Part shown: positions 23,005-31,481 of the stretch, piece after piece
Position numbering within the stretch: the first letter of the stretch is position 1
Layout of the letters: every line of letters begins with the position of its first letter
Assembly: GCF_003634705.1 (NCBI RefSeq)
Contig: NZ_RBWU01000002.1
Location: forward strand, 1,054,001-1,118,000
DNA length: 64,000 bases
From: Actinomadura pelletieri DSM 43383
GTDB lineage: Bacteria; Actinomycetota; Actinomycetes; Streptosporangiales; Streptosporangiaceae
Direction: 5' to 3'
Program-made: the position numbers and the translations under genes
Notes under the pieces: generated by a model
Told to the model about the DNA's origin: nothing
Seen by the model: only the letters and a program-made list of their open reading frames with translations
The model's database searches: none

Positions 23005-26000
23005 CTAGTGTGCGGCGCGAGCCGGATTTCCCAGCCACCGATCGTCCGGAGGCACTTCCTCACCCTTCATGAGAAAGGAATCGGTGGCGAGAACGGAACC
23101 GTCCTCCATGGTCACGTCGTAGTGGACGAATGACTCGACGCCCAGGGTGCAACCCGCGCCGACGCTGGTCCGGCCGGATTTGAAGACGCCCTCCTCCAGA
23201 GAATGGCACTGGATGACGCTCCCCGCGTTCAGGGTGGCCTCGTCGCCAATGGTCACCAGGGTCTTCTCCGGAATGTCGCAGCCGTCGTCGAAGACCCGGC
23301 GGCCGAGGCGTACGCCCAGCATGCGCCATGTCAGGTTCTTGAACGGGGTGCCGTTGAAGAGGGCCCGTCCGCCCAGCTTCCAGAGGCGCTCGTGCCACCA
23401 GAAGTACGGATCGTAGATCGAGCAGATCCGAGGCTTGAGAGACCGGAAGCGCAGCAGGGCGCGCTCGACCACGATGCCATAGCCGACGGTGAACAACAGC
23501 GCGCCGACCGTGGCGACGACGATGGCCGTCACCGGATGTCCGCGAAGCTGGTCCTCGGCGATCAGCAGGAGCACCGTCACCGCGAAGAACTGGAACCACC
23601 GCACCAGAAGGAACAGGCCCATGCTGGCGATGTTGTAGCGGTTCTTGGCCGACAGGCGGCGACGGAACTCCTCACCTTCCTCCAGTTCGTCGAAGGCGTG
23701 GTCGCGCTCCACCGAACGCGGGATCTCGAAGCACGGTGAGCCGAGCAGTCCGATGTTCTCTCTGACCGGGCCGTCGACCGGGACCGCCACCTTCGTCCCG
23801 AGGAGGACGTTGTCGCCGACGGCCGCGTCCGCCGGGTAGGCGATGTTGTTGCCGAGATAGTTGTGCGACCCGATCTTCACCTCGGACACCTTGAACGAGC
23901 TGCTGGAGTAGTCCGCGTTCATGATCCACAGCGCGTCGGAGATCATCGTGCCACTGCCCACGGTGGTCAGGTAGGGCGTGTGGTGCGCCAGCTCGGTGCC
24001 GAAGTTGCTTCCGGTCTGCACGATCGGCTTCGCGAAGCGGTATCCGAGGGCGCGCAGGTACCCGACGACGTAGGAGCTGTCGCCGAACAGGTCCATGAAG
24101 AACTTCGAGTTGGTGAGGCGCTTGGTCGTCGTGAGCGCCCAGTAGTGTCGTCCGAAGAGCCGGTAGACCCGGTCGGGCCGGACGATCAGAGCGAGCAGGC
24201 GGGGGAGGGTGAGCACGAACGTGAGGGAGGCCAGGATGCCACCGAAGAACACCAGGCTCGAAAGTACCGCGGCCTCCTGGTACAGCTCCAGGCGCCCGAT
24301 GCCCTCCGGCGTCTTGCGCATGATCTCGGCGAGCATCGGGACCTCGGTGAGCAGGGTGATCAGGACGACGATCCCCAACGGCCCGGTGATCACGAGCTGG
24401 GTGAAGAGTTGCGCCAGGCTGTAGGCGACGCGCCGCGCGGTGCCGCACTCCCTCGGCGGGACCTTCAGGTACGTGCTGTCGGTGGGCCGGGCCGGGCATC
24501 CGTGCCAGCGTTCGCCGGCCGGCACGACCTGTCCGGCGTGCAGGGACGAGGCGTGCCCGAGCTGGGTGTCGTCCTCCATCACGGTGTCGATGTCCAGGAC
24601 GGTCCGGTCGCCCACGAAGACCCGGTCGCCGAGCGTGATCGGGCCCGTCCGGATGACGCCGTCGTCGGCCCGGTACCCCGACATCGCGCAGTGCTCCCGG
24701 ACGACCGTTCCGGCGCCGACGGTGAGCAGGTCGGTGCACACCGGCGTCGTCGAGAAGATCACGGCGCCGCGGCCGATCCGCGCGCCGAGCGTCCGGAGGT
24801 AGAGGGAGTAGATCGGTGAGCCCGCCAGCAGCCGCATCGGGCTGGACCGGATGAACGCCTTGACCGTCCAGAAGCGGACGTAGTCCAGGCTCCAGACACG
24901 GATCTGCCGGGGTTTCCACCGGCCGATCAGCGTCCACTTCGCCACGACCGGCATCAGGCAGGTGAACGCGAACAGCCCGCAGCCCGCCGCCAGGCCCCTC
25001 AGGTAGAGGTCGACGGGGCCCGACGCGTCGACCGTCCACCGATAGCCGACGAGGAGGACGGCGGCGCCGAGGTAGGTGGTCGCGACGAACATCAGCAGCT
25101 GCAGGACGCCGCAGAGCACGTACTCGAAGCTCCGCCTGCGCGCCGGGGGTTTCGGTGGAGGCGGGGGAGTGTCCGGCGCGGGTTCAGGGGCCTTGGCGGC
25201 GGCCGTGGCCGCCGACCCGTCCAGCGCCGCGGCGAGCGACCTGATGTCGGGGTTCTGGTAGACGTCCGGCATCGACACCGGCAGTTTCGTGCGCTCGCGG
25301 ATGGCCGCGCACAGGCGTGCCATCAGCAGCGAGTCGGCGCCCAGGTCGTCGAAGAAGTGGCTGTCGGCGGACACCTTCTCCAGCCGCATCACCTCGACCA
25401 GCGCGTCGGCGATCTGCCGTTCCGTTCCCGCCGCCGGGGCGACATGGCCGTTGGACGCGGCGGCGGCGCGTGGCGCCGTCGGTGCCGGGAGCCGGCCACG
25501 GTCGGCCTTGTCGCTCGGCAGCATCGGGATGGCGTCGAGTTCCTCGAAGTACGCCGGGACCATGTAGGGCGGCAGGTGCTCGCGCGCCTGCGCCCGGAGC
25601 CGGTCCCGGTCCACGGCGCCGTTCCGGCGCGTGTAGTAGGCCACCAGCTCGACCTTGCCCGGGTGGGACTCGTGGGTGCCGACCACCACCTGCCCGACCC
25701 CCGGCGCCTGTGACAGGACCGACTCGATCTCCGTCAGCTCGATGCGGTAGCCGCGGATCTTGACCTGGGTGTCGATGCGCCCCTGGTACTCGATCTCGCC
25801 CTCGGCGTTGATCCGGCCGAGGTCGCCGGTGCGGTAGATCCGGTCGGACGGGTTGTCGTCGATGCCGACGAAGTCGCGGATGAACTTGAGCGAGGTGAGG
25901 TCGTCCCGGTTCACATAGCCGCGCGCCAGCCCGATGCCCGCGATGCCGATCTCACCGGACTCGCCCGGCGGCAGGACCCTGGCCTCGTCCGGATCCAGGA

Positions 26001-27081
26001 TGACCACCGCGTAGGTGGGCAGCGGGATGCCGATGGTCACCGGCCGGTCCGGGTGCAGCGGCGTCCACGTCGCGGTGACGGTCGCCTCCGTCGGCCCGTA
26101 GACGTTGAGGAACCGGCGCCCCGGGCGGTGCCATCGGACGACGAGGTCCTGCGGGCACGCCTCGCCCGACACCAGCAGAAAGCGCAGCCGCGGCAGGTCA
26201 CGGTCGAGGGTCGCCAGCAGGGTCGGGACGCAGCACATCGCGGTGACCCGTTGGTCTTCGAGAAACGTCCGCAGGTCCTCGCCGACGAGGACCGTTCCGC
26301 TCGGCTTGGGGACGAGCGTCGCGCCCGAGATCAGCGGAACCCAGATCTCCTCGACGGAGAAGTCGAAGGCGATCGTCATGCCCTGGTACATGCGGTCGTC
26401 CGGCCGGATTCCGTAGACCTCGACGGCGACGCGGACGAAGTTGCAGATGGCGGCGTGCTCGATCGCGACGCCCTTGGGACGGCCCGTCGAACCCGAGGTG
26501 TAAACGATGTAGCACAGATCGTCGTCGGGGACGCCCTTCTCGTCGGACGTGAGCCGGTGGCCGGGTTCGGCGTCGACGTCCGCCTGCACCTCGTCGACGC
26601 AGAGCACCACCGCCTCGGCCTCCCGTAGGTGCTCGCGCAGATGGGTCAGGGACAGCACGGTCCGGACGCCCGCGTCCCCGACGATGTAGGAGAGCCGGTC
26701 GGGCGGGTATCCGGCGTCCAGCGGCACGTACACCGCGTTGATCTTGAGGACGGCCAGCATGGCGACATAGGAGTGCACGGCCTCGTCGAACAGCAGCCCG
26801 ATCCGGTCGCCGGACCGCGATCCCCGTGCCAGCAGGTGGCGGGCGAGCCGGTTGGCGCGCTCGTCCAGTTCGCCGAAGGTGAGGACGGTCTCGCCGGTGT
26901 CGACCGCCGCCCGCCCCGGCAGTAGGTCGCATCGCTCCTCGAAGAGCCGTTCCAGGCGTTCGCCCGGTCGTCGGTGGAACTCCCATCCATGTCCCGTCGC
27001 GACCAGAACGTGGTCGGCGGTGATGCGTCGGCCCGTTTCCCCCGATGTGGTGAGCGCCTGGCCGGTGGCGTTCGTCGTCAT
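23005..27081 (-). CDS. Pls/PosA-type NRPS-like synthase (A-T-six TM-three LbH domains)
   Basis: 1358 aa. ATG 27081 was preferred to the ATG 60 bases upstream because GGCGGAGAG precedes it. Adenylation domain about 25-510 ([21 protein letters not shown]); carrier protein about 540-610 with pantetheine Ser584 (GADS); then six hydrophobic helices alternating with three left-handed beta-helix, acyltransferase-like domains (e.g. GARIGRGAVIF, VKIGSHNYLGNN-type, VRLGRRVFDDG). This is the architecture and length of epsilon-poly-L-lysine synthetase (Pls, about 1319 aa), which elongates isopeptide homopolymers at the membrane. I read the A-domain code as D-F-E-C-L-S-V-V-T-K, which I do not recognise, so the monomer is unknown. 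It is monocistronic and has its own hairpin terminator. Confidence 0.92.
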   Translation of the reverse strand: MTTNATGQALTTSGETGRRITADHVLVATGHGWEFHRRPGERLERLFEERCDLLPGRAAVDTGETVLTFGELDERANRLARHLLARGSRSGDRIGLLFDEAVHSYVAMLAVLKINAVYVPLDAGYPPDRLSYIVGDAGVRTVLSLTHLREHLREAEAVVLCVDEVQADVDAEPGHRLTSDEKGVPDDDLCYIVYTSGSTGRPKGVAIEHAAICNFVRVAVEVYGIRPDDRMYQGMTIAFDFSVEEIWVPLISGATLVPKPSGTVLVGEDLRTFLEDQRVTAMCCVPTLLATLDRDLPRLRFLLVSGEACPQDLVVRWHRPGRRFLNVYGPTEATVTATWTPLHPDRPVTIGIPLPTYAVVILDPDEARVLPPGESGEIGIAGIGLARGYVNRDDLTSLKFIRDFVGIDDNPSDRIYRTGDLGRINAEGEIEYQGRIDTQVKIRGYRIELTEIESVLSQAPGVGQVVVGTHESHPGKVELVAYYTRRNGAVDRDRLRAQAREHLPPYMVPAYFEELDAIPMLPSDKADRGRLPAPTAPRAAAASNGHVAPAAGTERQIADALVEVMRLEKVSADSHFFDDLGADSLLMARLCAAIRERTKLPVSMPDVYQNPDIRSLAAALDGSAATAAAKAPEPAPDTPPPPPKPPARRRSFEYVLCGVLQLLMFVATTYLGAAVLLVGYRWTVDASGPVDLYLRGLAAGCGLFAFTCLMPVVAKWTLIGRWKPRQIRVWSLDYVRFWTVKAFIRSSPMRLLAGSPIYSLYLRTLGARIGRGAVIFSTTPVCTDLLTVGAGTVVREHCAMSGYRADDGVIRTGPITLGDRVFVGDRTVLDIDTVMEDDTQLGHASSLHAGQVVPAGERWHGCPARPTDSTYLKVPPRECGTARRVAYSLAQLFTQLVITGPLGIVVLITLLTEVPMLAEIMRKTPEGIGRLELYQEAAVLSSLVFFGGILASLTFVLTLPRLLALIVRPDRVYRLFGRHYWALTTTKRLTNSKFFMDLFGDSSYVVGYLRALGYRFAKPIVQTGSNFGTELAHHTPYLTTVGSGTMISDALWIMNADYSSSSFKVSEVKIGSHNYLGNNIAYPADAAVGDNVLLGTKVAVPVDGPVRENIGLLGSPCFEIPRSVERDHAFDELEEGEEFRRRLSAKNRYNIASMGLFLLVRWFQFFAVTVLLLIAEDQLRGHPVTAIVVATVGALLFTVGYGIVVERALLRFRSLKPRICSIYDPYFWWHERLWKLGGRALFNGTPFKNLTWRMLGVRLGRRVFDDGCDIPEKTLVTIGDEATLNAGSVIQCHSLEEGVFKSGRTSVGAGCTLGVESFVHYDVTMEDGSVLATDSFLMKGEEVPPDDRWLGNPARAAH

Positions 27082-27774
27082 CTTCTCTCCGCCCAGCAGA
27101 AAAGTCTCGAAATGCATGCACGGCAAGATCAGACCGCGCATGATGAGAGGTCAGGACCGGAAGATGATCCAACTTCCACCAATATGGGTCCAATGACCAT
27201 GGCCGGAGTCGGTCATGGGCAAACCTGGCCAGCCTTTTCATTGACAGCGCCGTGACCCGGACTTAAACGTTTCATTTCCTGTGCCGTGCGTGCCATTGCC
27301 GGGTTATGGCCCCTGAAACGGGCTGACTTAAACGGCGCCCTTCGAGGGGAGCAAGTTCGCTCGTTCGGTCCGGCAGGTCAAAGCCGGAACGTTCCCACTA
27401 TATCTGGACCGTTCCGCAAAATGAGGGCATCGCTCCGGTTCGGCGGCGGTTCGACCGGCCGGACCCGGCCAGTGACTTCGAACGTTCCAGCGCGCATGGG
27501 AGGGCGTGCCCCGATGATCACCGTCACCGGCCGCGAGGGGAAGACCGTCACACATTGCCATTTACGGCGCTGATCGACGCGCATAACATGCACGATGCTC
27601 CCCCTTCTGGTGCGCATGCGCCAGGGCCCCCGCAGGAGGGAACGACGAGTGCGCACGTTATCGGCCCGCTGATCGGCACCCGCCACCCGAATGGGCGGGC
27701 CGCAGCCGTGCCCGATGCTCCCAGCGCCCCTCGCACGCTCCCGCATGCAGACTCGATTGGTTAGGTCCCCCCGC
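27082..27774. other. 693-base non-coding divergent region between Pls-type synthase and M28 peptidase
   Basis: No credible gene: every open frame is short with no third-position G/C bias, and the stretch is more AT-rich than its surroundings. It contains ATGACC-N12-GGTCAT (27193-27216) near the synthase start, two direct copies of GACTTAAACG (27260-27269 and 27325-27334), and several AACGTT-centred palindromes. It should hold promoters for both flanking genes, but I could not place a convincing -35/-10 pair. A small RNA cannot be excluded. Confidence 0.7.
27386..27488. promoter_or_regulatory. Repeated GGAACGTTCC-type palindromes (candidate operators)
   Basis: GGAACGTTCC (perfect palindrome, 27386-27395), GGACCGTTCC (one mismatch, 27406-27415) exactly 20 bases further, and CGAACGTTCC (27479-27488). 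A related AAACGTTT lies at 27265-27272. The 20-base phasing puts the first two sites on the same helix face, as for cooperatively bound dimers. No regulator gene lies beside them. Confidence 0.5.
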
Positions 27775-28719
27775 ATGAAGAAACACAGAAGCCTCCTCAG
27801 CGCCGCCGCGCTCGGCGCCGGACTCCTCGTGGCACTGACGGGCCTGCCCGGCGGCGCCTCGGCGCAGTCCGCGAAGCCGGCCGCGGCCGTCCTTCAGGCT
27901 CCGGAGATCCCACCGGCGAACGCGATGGCGCACGCCCGGCAGTTCCAGTCCATCGCCACCTCCAACGGCGGCACCCGGGCGCACGGCAGGCCCGGCTACC
28001 GCGCCTCGGCCGACTACGTGAAGGCCAAGCTGGACGCGGCCGGGTTCCAGACCACGCTGCAGTCCTTCACCCACCAGGGCGCCACCGGCTACAACGTGAT
28101 CGCCGACTGGCCGCACGGGGACGCCAACCAGACCGTGTTCCTCGGCGCGCACCTCGACGGCGTCACCGCCGGGCCCGGCATCAACGACAACGCCTCGGGC
28201 TCCAGCGCCGTCCTGGAGGTCGCGCTCGCCGTCGCCCGCGCCGACGCCAGGCCCACCAAGCGGCTCCGCTTCGGCTGGTGGGGCGCCGAGGAACTCGGCC
28301 TGATCGGCTCCAAGTACTACGTCTCCAGGCTGCCCGCCGCCGACCGGCGGAAGATCAGCTCCTACCTCAACTTCGACATGGTGGGCGCGAAGAACACGCG
28401 GACCTGGGGCATCTACACCGAGTCGGCGTCGCTCGGCGCGACGTTCCGGGAGTACTTCACCGCCAAGGGCCTGGCCACCCGCGGGATCAACGTCGCCGGA
28501 CGGTCCGACCACTCCTCGTTCGCCAACGCCGGCGTCGAGGTCAGCGGCATCTCCAGCGACAACGACCCCTGCTACCACCAGCGCTGCGACGACATCAACA
28601 ACATCGCGGAGTCGGTGCTCGGGCACGCCACCAACGCCGCCGCCCACGCGGCGTGGAAGCTCGCGGGCATTCCCGGCCGCGTCCCGGTACCGGTGACGCC
28701 GCTGCGGCCGGCCGCCTGA
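27775..28719 (+). CDS. Secreted M28-family zinc aminopeptidase
   Basis: 314 aa from ATG 27775, the start that gives a classical signal peptide (MKKHRSLL, hydrophobic core, cleavage after about ASA at 33). The co-catalytic zinc ligands of the Streptomyces griseus aminopeptidase type are all present: His126, Asp138, Glu173 with the catalytic Glu172, Asp201, His268. The mature length of about 280 matches SGAP, a leucine-preferring extracellular aminopeptidase. It sits 10 bases before a secreted M14 carboxypeptidase, so the pair would trim peptides from both ends outside the cell. The Shine-Dalgarno site is weak. Confidence 0.93.
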   Translation: MKKHRSLLSAAALGAGLLVALTGLPGGASAQSAKPAAAVLQAPEIPPANAMAHARQFQSIATSNGGTRAHGRPGYRASADYVKAKLDAAGFQTTLQSFTHQGATGYNVIADWPHGDANQTVFLGAHLDGVTAGPGINDNASGSSAVLEVALAVARADARPTKRLRFGWWGAEELGLIGSKYYVSRLPAADRRKISSYLNFDMVGAKNTRTWGIYTESASLGATFREYFTAKGLATRGINVAGRSDHSSFANAGVEVSGISSDNDPCYHQRCDDINNIAESVLGHATNAAAHAAWKLAGIPGRVPVPVTPLRPAA

Positions 28720-28729
28720 GGTGCCCGTG

Positions 28730-30007
28730 ATGAGGACACCGACCCTCAAGGCCGCGCTGCTCGCGGCCTGCCTCGTCGGCGCGCTGCTGCCCGCCGTCCC
28801 GGCGTCCGCGACGTCCGCGTCCGGATCTCCGGCGACGGCCGCGCAGGCCGCACCGGCGAGCGCCGCGAAACGCTACCTCGTGACCGGGCCCGACTCGGCG
28901 CGGGAACGGTCGCGGGTCGCCCGTACCGGCGCGTCGATCGACCTGCTGCGCCCCGACGGCGCGCTGGAGGTCAGCGCCATCCCGGCCGAGGTCGCCGCCA
29001 TCAAGCGGCTCGGCTTCACGCTCACCCCGCTGGAGGGCTTCCCCCGGTACCGGGAGACCGCGCAGTCGTACCACACCCACGCGGAGACGATGGCCGAGCT
29101 CGACCGGGTCGTGGCCGCCTACCCGCAGATCGCGAAGAAGTTCAGCATCGGCCGTACCTACGAGGGCCGCGACATCGTCGGCGTCAAGATCAGCGACAAT
29201 GTCGCCACGGACGAGGACGAGCCCGAGGTCTTCTACCAGGCCAACATCCACGCCCGCGAGCGCATCACCAACGAGCAGGCGCTGTACTTCATCGACGTCC
29301 TCACCAAGGAGTACGCCACCACCGCGCGGATCACCAAGCTGGTGAACGAGCGGGAGTTCTGGATCATCCCGATCCTGAACGTCGACGGTCAGATCTACGA
29401 CATGACCAGCGACACGCAGGCGGGCCGGATGTGGCGCAAGAACCGCCAGGGAGTCGACCTCAACCGCAACTACCCCTACAAGTGGGGGTGCTGCGGCGGC
29501 TCTTCCGGCACCCCGTCCAGCGAGACCTACCGGGGTCCGTCGGCGGGTTCGGCGCCCGAGGTCAGGGCCGTCACCAGCTTCATCCGGAGCCGGAACATCG
29601 GCGGCAAGCAGCAGATCAAGATGTTCCTCGACATCCACTCGGTGGCGAACCTGGTGCTGTGGCCGATGGGCTACACCTACAACGACACCGTGCCCGGTGA
29701 GTTCACGGCCGACGACGAGGCGGCCCACCGGACCATCGGTCGCGAGGTCGCGCGGCACAACCGCTACACCCCGCAGCAGTCGAGTGACCTCTACATCACC
29801 GACGGCAGCTCCAACGACTGGACGTGGGGAGACCAGCGCATCTTCTCCTACACGTTCGAACTCGGAGGCGGCAGCTTCTACCCGGCGCCTTCGCAGATCG
29901 AGTCGCTGACCCAGGTCAACCGTGAGCCGCTGCTGCTCCTCGCCGAGTACGCGGACTGCCCGTACCGCGCCATCAACAAGCAGGACCAGTACTGCAAGTC
30001 GCTCTGA
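28730..30007 (+). CDS. Secreted M14-family zinc carboxypeptidase
   Basis: 425 aa. ATG 28730 has a GAGGTG site 6 bases upstream and is preferred to the GTG nine bases earlier. Signal peptide (LLAACLVGALLPAVPASA), a propeptide to about residue 110, then the M14 domain: zinc ligands His174, Glu177 (HARE) and His303, the N-R-N-Y substrate block at about 245, catalytic Glu377 (FELGGG). This resembles carboxypeptidase T of actinomycetes, which removes hydrophobic and basic C-terminal residues after proenzyme activation. A perfect hairpin follows the stop. Confidence 0.94.
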   Translation: MRTPTLKAALLAACLVGALLPAVPASATSASGSPATAAQAAPASAAKRYLVTGPDSARERSRVARTGASIDLLRPDGALEVSAIPAEVAAIKRLGFTLTPLEGFPRYRETAQSYHTHAETMAELDRVVAAYPQIAKKFSIGRTYEGRDIVGVKISDNVATDEDEPEVFYQANIHARERITNEQALYFIDVLTKEYATTARITKLVNEREFWIIPILNVDGQIYDMTSDTQAGRMWRKNRQGVDLNRNYPYKWGCCGGSSGTPSSETYRGPSAGSAPEVRAVTSFIRSRNIGGKQQIKMFLDIHSVANLVLWPMGYTYNDTVPGEFTADDEAAHRTIGREVARHNRYTPQQSSDLYITDGSSNDWTWGDQRIFSYTFELGGGSFYPAPSQIESLTQVNREPLLLLAEYADCPYRAINKQDQYCKSL

Positions 30008-30035
30008 ACCGCTGAGAAGCGGTAGGTGACAAGGC

Positions 30036-30082
30036 CGCGGCCCGGGTCTTCTGGACGAACCGTCCAGAAGACCCGGGCCGCG
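30036..30082. terminator. Perfect 22-bp inverted repeat, bidirectional terminator
   Basis: Left arm 30036-30057 and right arm 30061-30082 are perfectly complementary over 22 bp with a 3-base loop AAC. It lies between the stop of the M14 gene (+) and the stop of the convergent HMGL-like gene (-), so it can end both transcripts. The stem is unusually long and mismatch-free. Confidence 0.9.
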
Positions 30083-30087
30083 CTCGT

Positions 30088-31479
30088 TCAGCCCGCGAGG
30101 ACGTCGCGCGCGACGGCGCGGATCTCCTCGTCGGTGAGCGGCCGCCCCCCGCGTGCGCCGAGTTCCGCGCGGCACCGTTCCGCGATGGCCGGGACCAGCG
30201 CCGGGTCCACGTCGACGCCGAGGCGTTCCAGTGCGGCGGCGGTGGCGCGGGGACCGCTCTGCGAGGTCAGCGGGATCCGGCGTTCGTTGCCGAACAGGGC
30301 CGGTTCGACGCTGTTGTGCAGCAGCGGGTCCACCTCGCGTTCCACGAGGACCCAGTCGGCGCCGCCCCAGCAGAACGCGTCCCGTCCGGTGATCGGCTGG
30401 TTCGCCGCGGAGGCCCGGCCGGTCAGCCCCGCCGCGGCCCGTGCCAGCCCGGTCAGCGTGTCGAGCCGGAGGCCGGTGCGCACCCCGTACAGCGCCTCGA
30501 ACGCGGCCGCGGTCGCGGCGAGATCGGCGTTGCCGGTGCCGCTGCAGTATCCGTTCACCGACGACTCGACGACGGCCGCCCCGGCCCGCGCCGCGCTCAC
30601 GGCGCACGCGACCCCGAGCCCGAACGTGTTGTGCGGGTGGACGCCCACGCGAAGGTCCGGCGCGGCCGACCGGGCGACCTCGACGAGCCGACCGTACGCC
30701 TCCGGGCCGACACCGCCCGGTCCGTCGAACAGGATGACCTCTTGCGCGCCCGCGTCCGCCATGGCCGTCACCGTCTCGGCCAGCGTCTCCTCCGAGAGGA
30801 AGGACACCATGGTGATCGGGGCGGCGACCCGCAGCCGCCGGGCGCGCGCGTACCCGACCAGTTCGGCCGTCTCCGCGACGAGCTCCGTCCGGGACGCCGG
30901 AGCGGACGCGCGGTAGATCCCCGCCGCCGGTCCGAAGGGGGGCACGGGGACCTGGACGGCGTCGAACCCGACGTCCGCCGCACGGTCGATCCCGTCCATG
31001 GTGGACACGAACGGGCAGTGCACCACGCAGTCCGGGTGTTCCTCCCTGATCACGGCGACTTCGGCGCGGACCGCGTCGGCGTCGCGGCCGGCCGGATGCG
31101 CGCCGCGGCCGCCCGGACGCCGGCCGTGTCCGCGCGGATGCCGACCGCGTGAACCGGCCTGCCGCTCGCGTCCACCGGCCTGCCGCGCGCGGCCGCCCGG
31201 CCCCGGCGCGGCGAGCACGATCTCCGGCACCCGGGACCGCGCCAGCATCCGCAGGAACGCCAGCTTCGCCTCCGCGGACGGGGCCACCCCGGGCAGCGAC
31301 TCGATCGCGCGCATCGAGGCGTCCCGTAGCCGGATCTGTTCGGGCAGGTCACCGGTCACCGCCGGGTCCCGGTTCGCCGGGGCCACCGACCAGCGGCCCG
31401 GCTCGTACGCGCCCGGTGTCCGCGACCGGTCGACGTCCTCGCGGAACCGTGCGATCTGCGCCTCGGTCACGTCGTCCAC
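30088..31479 (-). CDS. HMGL-like DRE-TIM enzyme (pyruvate carboxyltransferase superfamily)
   Basis: 463 aa as read, from GTG 31479, two bases after the aminotransferase stop. TIM-barrel landmarks: L-R-D-A-S near the first strand (metal-binding Asp), V-H-P-H-N (metal-binding HxH) near 325, S-V-N-G-Y-C-S-G-T-G-N-A. Relatives condense or cleave 2-oxo acids with acyl-CoA or aldehydes (isopropylmalate, homocitrate and HMG families); the exact reaction cannot be predicted. Between about 31200 and 31090 the reading frame gives an implausible Gly/Arg-rich string with poor third-position GC, whereas another frame reads naturally, so two compensating frameshifts are likely. It is the last gene of the LLM/aminotransferase operon. 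Confidence 0.82.
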   Translation of the reverse strand: MDDVTEAQIARFREDVDRSRTPGAYEPGRWSVAPANRDPAVTGDLPEQIRLRDASMRAIESLPGVAPSAEAKLAFLRMLARSRVPEIVLAAPGPGGRARQAGGRERQAGSRGRHPRGHGRRPGGRGAHPAGRDADAVRAEVAVIREEHPDCVVHCPFVSTMDGIDRAADVGFDAVQVPVPPFGPAAGIYRASAPASRTELVAETAELVGYARARRLRVAAPITMVSFLSEETLAETVTAMADAGAQEVILFDGPGGVGPEAYGRLVEVARSAAPDLRVGVHPHNTFGLGVACAVSAARAGAAVVESSVNGYCSGTGNADLAATAAAFEALYGVRTGLRLDTLTGLARAAAGLTGRASAANQPITGRDAFCWGGADWVLVEREVDPLLHNSVEPALFGNERRIPLTSQSGPRATAAALERLGVDVDPALVPAIAERCRAELGARGGRPLTDEEIRAVARDVLAG

Positions 31480-31481
31480 GG

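Noticed and set aside
27241..27268. TTGACA / TTAAAC as a + strand promoter
   Set aside because: 16-base spacing, poor -10, and more than 500 bases from the next + strand start; kept only as part of the gap description.
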